Source of the DNA: Nicoliella spurrieriana | Lineage (GTDB): Bacteria; Bacillota; Bacilli; Lactobacillales; Lactobacillaceae | Assembly: GCF_023380205.1 (NCBI RefSeq) | Contig: NZ_CP093361.1 | Span: forward strand, 1,054,001 to 1,118,000 | Direction of reading: 5' to 3' | DNA length: 64,000 bases | Shown: piece by piece, positions 59,546 through 64,000 of the stretch | Position numbering within the stretch: position 1 is the first letter of the stretch | Layout: each line of letters starts with the position of its first letter | Translations under genes and position numbers: made by a program | Notes under the pieces: generated by a model | What the model was told of the DNA's origin: nothing | What the model saw: the letters and a program-made list of their open reading frames with translations, nothing else | The model's database searches: none

Positions 59546-60028
59546 ATGGCTAAGAAGCGAATTCCATGGGATCAATACTTTATGTTACAAGCTGTGCTAA
59601 TATCTACTAGAAGTACCTGTAACCGACTATCAGTTGGGGCTAGTTTGGTTCGTGATAAGCGAATTATCGCTGGCGGATATAATGGATCGGTTGCGGGGGA
59701 TGCCCATTGTACTGATGATGGTTGTTATATGGTCGATGGTCACTGTTTACGGACCATTCATGCTGAAATGAATGCAATCTTACAATGTGCTAAATTTGGC
59801 GAGCCTACTGATGGTGCTGAAATTTATGTAACTGATTTTCCCTGCTTACAATGTACGAAAATGTTATTGCAAGCTGGAATCGTTAAAATTAATTACTTGC
59901 GTAACTATAATAATGATGACTATGCAATGCATTTAATTAAATTAAAACAAATTGCGCTACAACAAGTTGAATTAGATCAACAAACTTTATCGATGTTACC
60001 ATTTAATACCTATTTATCTGATAAATAA
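59546..60028 (+). CDS. comEB: dCMP deaminase-like ComEB
   Basis: A 160-residue zinc deaminase, converting dCMP to dUMP. The zinc site is HAE (His72, Glu74) with PCLQC (Cys100, Cys103). It lies between comEA and comEC in the Bacillus order; a direct role in DNA uptake is not established. Its stop TAA overlaps the presumed ATT start of comEC. Confidence 0.92.
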   Translation: MAKKRIPWDQYFMLQAVLISTRSTCNRLSVGASLVRDKRIIAGGYNGSVAGDAHCTDDGCYMVDGHCLRTIHAEMNAILQCAKFGEPTDGAEIYVTDFPCLQCTKMLLQAGIVKINYLRNYNNDDYAMHLIKLKQIALQQVELDQQTLSMLPFNTYLSDK

Positions 60029-62259
60029 TTTTAAAGAACAGTCTAATATTTATTGCGCTCTTATGGCTTTCCATTAGCGTTATTTTTTTCGGTAATTTAA
60101 TTCTAGGCATTTTACTATGTGCCTATGTTTCGTTAAGAATCATTTGTCTTGGGGAGCTAAGGGTAATTTTAATTGCAATTATCTCCTCAACCTTATTTAT
60201 ATTGATTTGCACTTTAAACGTCCGTCAAGGAAATCAAAATCAGCTGGTCGTTGATGGACAACGAGTGGTTACCCTAAGGGTTCAACCGGATCAAATAACG
60301 ATTCAACCTGACTATTATTATGGGAAGGCAACTATTTGGGGGTCTAAAAAACAGGTTTTATTCTCAGGATCGATTAATGAATCATCACTGCTTCACCATG
60401 GAGAGGCCAGTAAGCAATCTTTTTTGATGGTAGTTAATGCTGAAATTAAAGAAATTGATTCCGCAACGAACCGAAATCAATTTGATGCTCGTCGTTATTA
60501 TGCGGTCCAAGGGATTCAAAATTCCATCAAAATTAAAAAAATTATTAATATTACTGATGCCCCTAATTTTAACCTAGTTGATGCAATTCATTCATTTCGA
60601 TTTGGCCTAATTAATTATGCGGAAAAATTACCTAAACCACTTAATTTATACGCTTTAAGTTTAATTATTGGTGAAATGAATGCAGATGTTTATGATGAAA
60701 TTGTTGGAATTAAGCAGCTGGGGTTAATTCATTTATTTAGCATCTCTGGATTGCATGTTTATTATTTTATTAGTATCTTGGAGCGAATCTTGATTTACTT
60801 AAGATTACGACGTGAGCATTATCAAATTTTAATTATGTTCATTTTGCCTCTTTATTTCATATTTTCGGGTTCCTCTGTGGGGCTATTACGTGCGGTATTA
60901 ATGGTTGAATCGGGACTGATTGCTAGATATTTTAAATTAAGAGTTGCTGGAATTGATATTTGGAGCATTGCATTGATAATTAATTTAATACTAGTTCCTC
61001 AGATGACAATTCAATTTGGAAGCCAATTAAGTTATGCACTTTCGTTTGGATTGATTTTTACTAATAAAATGGGCTTTTTTAAGCAAACGGTTTTAATGAA
61101 TATGCTGAGTATTCCATTTGTAATTTTTCATGTTTATGAGTGGCATATTTTAACCTTTATGGCAAACTTATTAATTTTACCATTATTTTCAATTATTATT
61201 TTCCCGGTAGTAATTATTGGAATGGCTGTCTTTCCCTTTATGCCACTTTTATCTATTTGGCTTGCTCAATTTTTATCTATTTTTGATTTAGTGGTTAATT
61301 GGATGGGTGCGCTCCCTGGAAATGTTTTATTTGGTAAACCACCGGTTTTAATTAGTGCTATATTATTTATTTTAACGTTAATATTAGTAAATAAACCGAA
61401 TGTTAAATCATGGACAATCTTAATTAGTGTTTACTTATTTACATTTCTAATGATTCATTTTCCTATTACTGGTGAGGTGTCCTATTTTGATGTTGGACAG
61501 GGCGATAGTTTTTTGATTAGATCACCATTTAATAGATCAATTAATTTAATTGATACTGGTGGTAAGGTGATTTTCGGTAAACAACAAGTTCAAACTAAAT
61601 TTAACGCTGAAAAGACATCAATTAATTACTTAAAGAGTATTGGAATTAATAGAATCGATAATCTATTTATTACCCATCAAGATGCTGATCATTGTGGGGA
61701 TCTACCTGCTTTTTTGACTAAAATGAAGGTTAATAATTTGGTTATTCCAATCGGGATGCAGAATAATCGAAATTTTATGGCTAAAATTAGTGGTAAAATG
61801 GGTAAAACTAAGTTATTGTTAGCAAGTTCTGGAATGGAGTTTGCTAATCGAACAATTAAGGTATACCATCCGTTTGATTCTGGAATGGGGGCAAATGAAG
61901 ATTCACTAGTTCTTGGTAGTAAGATTAATAATATTAATTGGATATTTACCGGAGACCTTGATCAAAATGGTGAAAAACAAGTTATTAGTAAATATCCGGA
62001 ATTAAGGGCTGATGTTTTAAAAGCAGGTCATCATGGAAGTAAAACCTCGAGTGCTCCTGAATTCTTAAATCAATTGAGTCCAAAGGTTGCAATTATTTCC
62101 GCTGGTCGAAATAATCGGTATGGACATCCTAATTCTGACGTAATTAAATTATTTAACCAAAAACGAATTAAGATTTATAATACCCAAATTGACGGGATGA
62201 TTTCATATCATTACGGTGGATTTAATGGTGGCGAATTTAAAACTTATATGGAGAGGTGA
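60028..62259 (+). CDS. comEC: Competence DNA channel ComEC, start codon unusual
   Basis: This polytopic protein carries single-stranded DNA across the membrane. It has an N-terminal hydrophobic region, an OB-like domain, the competence domain (GLIHLFSISGLHVYYF near residue 230) and a C-terminal metallo-beta-lactamase domain with HQDADH near 550-555 and the later AGHHGSKTS. The frame is open from 60025, and the first 58 codons encode ComEC-like membrane segments, yet there is no ATG, GTG or TTG before 60202. The ATT at 60028 overlaps the comEB stop as TAATT, so I start there. Starting at TTG 60202 would remove the first span pair and has no ribosome-binding site. Confidence 0.8.
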   Translation: MLKNSLIFIALLWLSISVIFFGNLILGILLCAYVSLRIICLGELRVILIAIISSTLFILICTLNVRQGNQNQLVVDGQRVVTLRVQPDQITIQPDYYYGKATIWGSKKQVLFSGSINESSLLHHGEASKQSFLMVVNAEIKEIDSATNRNQFDARRYYAVQGIQNSIKIKKIINITDAPNFNLVDAIHSFRFGLINYAEKLPKPLNLYALSLIIGEMNADVYDEIVGIKQLGLIHLFSISGLHVYYFISILERILIYLRLRREHYQILIMFILPLYFIFSGSSVGLLRAVLMVESGLIARYFKLRVAGIDIWSIALIINLILVPQMTIQFGSQLSYALSFGLIFTNKMGFFKQTVLMNMLSIPFVIFHVYEWHILTFMANLLILPLFSIIIFPVVIIGMAVFPFMPLLSIWLAQFLSIFDLVVNWMGALPGNVLFGKPPVLISAILFILTLILVNKPNVKSWTILISVYLFTFLMIHFPITGEVSYFDVGQGDSFLIRSPFNRSINLIDTGGKVIFGKQQVQTKFNAEKTSINYLKSIGINRIDNLFITHQDADHCGDLPAFLTKMKVNNLVIPIGMQNNRNFMAKISGKMGKTKLLLASSGMEFANRTIKVYHPFDSGMGANEDSLVLGSKINNINWIFTGDLDQNGEKQVISKYPELRADVLKAGHHGSKTSSAPEFLNQLSPKVAIISAGRNNRYGHPNSDVIKLFNQKRIKIYNTQIDGMISYHYGGFNGGEFKTYMER

Positions 62260-62263
62260 GCAA

Positions 62264-63277
62264 GTGAATTATTATGAAATAAGTGATCAAGTTAAAAATA
62301 GGAATCTAAAATCACTGTATTTAATTACTGGCAAGCAGGAGTATTTGATTGACCAACTAAAAAATCAATTTATTAATGTAATCCCAAAGGACGAACGAAC
62401 AATGAATTTTGCAAGTTACGATATGGAAACCACTCCACTGGATGATGCAATGAATGATGCAATGTCTGCACCTTTTTTTGGTGAACACCGGTTGGTGATT
62501 ATAAATAATCCATTATTTTTAACTGGTGAAAAAAGTAAAAATAAGATCGATCATGATATTGATTCTCTTTTAAAATACATTCAAAAACCAATGCCTTCAA
62601 CTATTTTAGTGATAATTGCTCCTTATGAAAAATTAGATGCTAGAAAAAAGATTGTTAAACAATTAAAAAAAGCTGCTGTTCAAGTAGATTTACAGTCAGT
62701 AAATGAATTTGAAACTAAGCAATATGTAAATACTTTTTTAAATCAACATGGATATCAAATTGATTCGCGTGTTATGGACCAATTAATTCAAAGAACTGAT
62801 GGTCAATTATCTGCTATTATGAGTGATTTACCTAAGGTGATGATATATTGCCATCAAGATAAACAAATAACTACTAATGCAGTTAATAGTCTGGTGACTA
62901 AGACTTTAAATCAAAATATTTTTACCCTTGTTGATATGGTATTAAGAAAACAAACAACATATGCGGTAAGTCTATATCAAGAACTAATAATGGAGGGCCA
63001 GTCCTCCATTCAAATCAATGCTGTTTTATTAGGTCAATTTAGATTATTATTGCAGGTATTGGTGCTTAGTAAATATGGATATAGTCAGGGAAAATTGGCA
63101 AGTGCACTAAAAGTACACCCATTTCGGGTTAAATTAGCGATGCAAACGATTCGTAAATATCATTTTACAGAGTTAAAACGTGCCTTTTTAGGATTAAGTG
63201 ATATTGAAAAACAGTTAAAAAGTACTAATGAATCACCAGAACTACTTTTTGAAATGTTTATGTTAAAATTTGCATAA
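62264..63277 (+). CDS. holA: DNA polymerase III delta subunit
   Basis: A 337-residue clamp-loader subunit that opens the beta sliding clamp. N-terminal pattern LYLITGKQEYLIDQLK, then the divergent AAA+ fold and the helical collar (NQNIFTLVDMVLRKQ near 225, HPFRVKLAMQTIRKY near 290). GTG 62264 follows GGAGAGGTGA, five bases after the comEC stop. An upstream frame overlapping comEC is rejected. comEC-holA-rpsT is a conserved lactobacillar order. Confidence 0.92.
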   Translation: MNYYEISDQVKNRNLKSLYLITGKQEYLIDQLKNQFINVIPKDERTMNFASYDMETTPLDDAMNDAMSAPFFGEHRLVIINNPLFLTGEKSKNKIDHDIDSLLKYIQKPMPSTILVIIAPYEKLDARKKIVKQLKKAAVQVDLQSVNEFETKQYVNTFLNQHGYQIDSRVMDQLIQRTDGQLSAIMSDLPKVMIYCHQDKQITTNAVNSLVTKTLNQNIFTLVDMVLRKQTTYAVSLYQELIMEGQSSIQINAVLLGQFRLLLQVLVLSKYGYSQGKLASALKVHPFRVKLAMQTIRKYHFTELKRAFLGLSDIEKQLKSTNESPELLFEMFMLKFA

Positions 63278-63299
63278 TAAAAATGGGTTTTGATATAAT
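63270..63299 (+). promoter_or_regulatory. Promoter with extended -10 right after holA
   Basis: TTGCAT (63270-63275), 18 bases, TGATATAAT (hexamer 63294-63299). The -35 box lies in the last holA codons. No gene follows on this strand before rpsT's converging end. Confidence 0.55.
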
Positions 63300-63317
63300 A
63301 TGGATCCTATTAAATAA

Positions 63318-63358
63318 ACAGACCATAATAAGAGTTTTTACTTATTATGGCCTGTTTT
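63318..63358 (+). terminator. Terminator of the comE-holA unit
   Basis: ACAG-A-CCATAATAAG pairs with CTTATTATGG-C-CTGT (one mismatch), followed by a T-rich run. Confidence 0.8.
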
Positions 63359-63458
63359 ACTTTGTGAAATATAAAAAATGATTCCAGGCAGAAGAGATTA
63401 TTATTCTTCTACTCAGAACCATTGATTTTAAGGAGTTATGCTGTAATTCCTTAAAATA

Positions 63459-63487
63459 AAAAGCCCAGTCATGAGCTGAGCTTTTTA
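63459..63487. terminator. Terminator after rpsT
   Basis: AAAAAGC-CAG/CTG-GCTTTTT hairpin with T-runs on both strands, ending at the rpsT stop. Confidence 0.8.
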
Positions 63488-63742
63488 TTACTTATTAAAA
63501 AGTCTAGTAAGACGAGACTTATCACGACTAGCCTTGTTAGCTTTGATTAAACCTTTTGATTTAACGTGGTCAATCTTGCTAATGGCAGCCTTGAAAGTTT
63601 CTTCAAGATTATCAGAACCAGTTGCTTGAGCTTTTTCAAACTTCTTGATAGCATTTCTCATTGCACTCTTTTGAACAATGTTTTCTTTTTCTGCTTTTTC
63701 ATTAGTCTTAACACGCTTGATAGCGGATTTAATTACTGGCAT
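63488..63742 (-). CDS. rpsT: 30S ribosomal protein S20
   Basis: An 84-residue basic helical protein: [19 protein letters not shown] at the N-terminus and [18 protein letters not shown] at the C-terminus. It binds 16S rRNA early in 30S assembly. GGAGGTGAAATC precedes ATG 63742. The usual second residue in S20 is Pro or Ala, which fits this start; an upstream open frame is leader sequence. Confidence 0.96.
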   Translation of the reverse strand: MPVIKSAIKRVKTNEKAEKENIVQKSAMRNAIKKFEKAQATGSDNLEETFKAAISKIDHVKSKGLIKANKASRDKSRLTRLFNK

Positions 63743-63791
63743 GATTTCACCTCCAAATACGAAGTAATTGTCCATAATTCAACACTTTTTT

Positions 63792-63820
63792 ATTATACAT
63801 ACTCATTATCCCAATTGCAA
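63792..63820 (-). promoter_or_regulatory. rpsT promoter
   Basis: On the minus strand: TTGCAA (63820-63815), 17 bases, TATAAT (63797-63792), about 50 bases before the rpsT start. Confidence 0.7.
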
Positions 63821-63868
63821 TAGAATTAGATAAATCAGGGCTAATGATACAATTAAATAAAAAAATGG

Positions 63869-63897
63869 TTGAATAAAGTGTGATTATTTAGTATTAT
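63869..63897 (+). promoter_or_regulatory. Promoter of the gene starting at 63995
   Basis: TTGAAT (63869-63874), 17 bases, TATTAT (63892-63897), about 100 bases before the start. Confidence 0.6.
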
Positions 63898-63928
63898 GTA
63901 TAGGTAAAACAATTTTAACCTTAACTTA

Positions 63929-63989
63929 GTTTTCCACCGTCTCACTGGTGATTACTCAGTAATAGGTGTTTATAAATGAAAGGTGGGAT
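63929..63989 (+). promoter_or_regulatory. Structured leader that could mask the ribosome-binding site
   Basis: CCACC near 63933 can pair with GGTGG near 63982, the Shine-Dalgarno of the next gene, with a CACTGGTGATTACTCAGTAA hairpin region between. This resembles autoregulated ribosomal protein leaders, but no S15 motif is certain. Confidence 0.35.
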
Positions 63990-63994
63990 TTTTT

Positions 63995-64000
63995 ATGGCT
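63995..64000 (+). CDS. Start of next gene, probably ribosomal protein S15
   Basis: Only ATG GCT is in the window, preceded by AAAGGTGGGA at good spacing. The Met-Ala start and position next to rpsT fit rpsO in lactobacilli; this is inference from gene order. Confidence 0.4.

Larger units (their letters stand above)
63300..63487 (+). other. Structured intergenic stretch, possible small RNA
   Basis: No gene on the plus strand. It holds a terminator-like hairpin (63318-63358), a small AGAAGA/TTCTTCT hairpin (63391-63411) and a long TTTTAAGGA.../...TCCTTAAAA hairpin (63426-63456) before the rpsT terminator. The 3' hairpins could belong to a transcript from 63306 or be remnants. Confidence 0.35.

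Noticed and set aside
60022-60202. A frameshift joining comEB to comEC, instead of an ATT start
   Set aside because: comEB has a normal length and end, and comEC's hydrophobic N-terminus is in one uninterrupted frame; a lost ATG is simpler.
63566-63823. 85-codon plus-strand frame over rpsT
   Set aside because: Antisense to rpsT and its leader; Phe/Ser-rich translation of an AT-rich complement.

Overview
The window reads as chromosomal, AT-rich, low-GC Gram-positive DNA from a member of the Lactobacillaceae. The 16S/23S/5S sequences are lactobacillar. The spacer carries tRNA-Ile and tRNA-Ala. Gene neighbourhoods match the lactobacillar core: a lipoteichoic acid block, mecA-coiA-spxH-relQ-nadK, the dcw division cluster, nudF-mtnN-desulfurase-mnmA-recD2, rpoY-rnjA, typA-ftsW-ylbG-rsmD-coaD-sepM-comEA/EB/EC-holA and rpsT. 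The genus cannot be fixed from sequence reading alone. I see no prophage, insertion sequence, CRISPR array or defence island.

Layout: 1-3.6 kb holds the 3' end of a GT4 glycosyltransferase gene, a flippase-like membrane protein and an LtaS-type lipoteichoic acid synthase. 3.6-10.8 kb is a complete rrn operon with three tandem promoter-like elements, 16S, tRNA-Ile, tRNA-Ala, 23S and 5S, followed by 18 more tRNA genes and a strong terminator. A 158-bp duplication repeats the fMet-Asp tRNA pair. 10.8-17.8 kb holds stress and competence regulators (HmoB-like protein, YhfI-like hydrolase, MecA, CoiA, SpxH, RelQ) plus NadK, a RluA-family pseudouridine synthase and TrmL. 17.8-31.5 kb is the division and cell-wall cluster rsmH-ftsL-pbp2B-mraY-murD-murG-divIB-ftsA-ftsZ-sepF-yggT-ylmH-divIVA, from which mraZ is missing. 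It is followed by a T-box-controlled ileS.

34.6-43.2 kb is a housekeeping run for RNA modification, nucleotide clean-up and DNA repair. 43.3-48.5 kb is more accessory: a solitary oligopeptide-binding lipoprotein, an aldo/keto reductase, an APC-family antiporter paired with an ArgR-type repressor, and a small orphan protein. 48.5-53 kb is mostly on the minus strand (lipid kinase, RNase J, RpoY, peptide deformylase). 53-63.3 kb is typA, ftsW and the comE/holA block. The window ends with rpsT on the minus strand and the first two codons of a likely rpsO.

The genes are mostly core machinery, and I found no convincing new multigene system. The points most worth a second look are: comEC, whose hydrophobic N-terminus has no ATG/GTG/TTG start and appears to begin at an ATT overlapping the comEB stop; the promoter-terminator-promoter-hairpin-promoter layout ahead of rrn; a tRNA-Phe with a broken acceptor base pair; the missing mraZ; an ArgR paralog with a changed arginine-binding aspartate; a promoter with structured, gene-free sequence after holA; six 11-residue repeats in DivIVA; and an unlisted 39-codon membrane protein gene (DUF4044-like). 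TTG start codons are unusually frequent.
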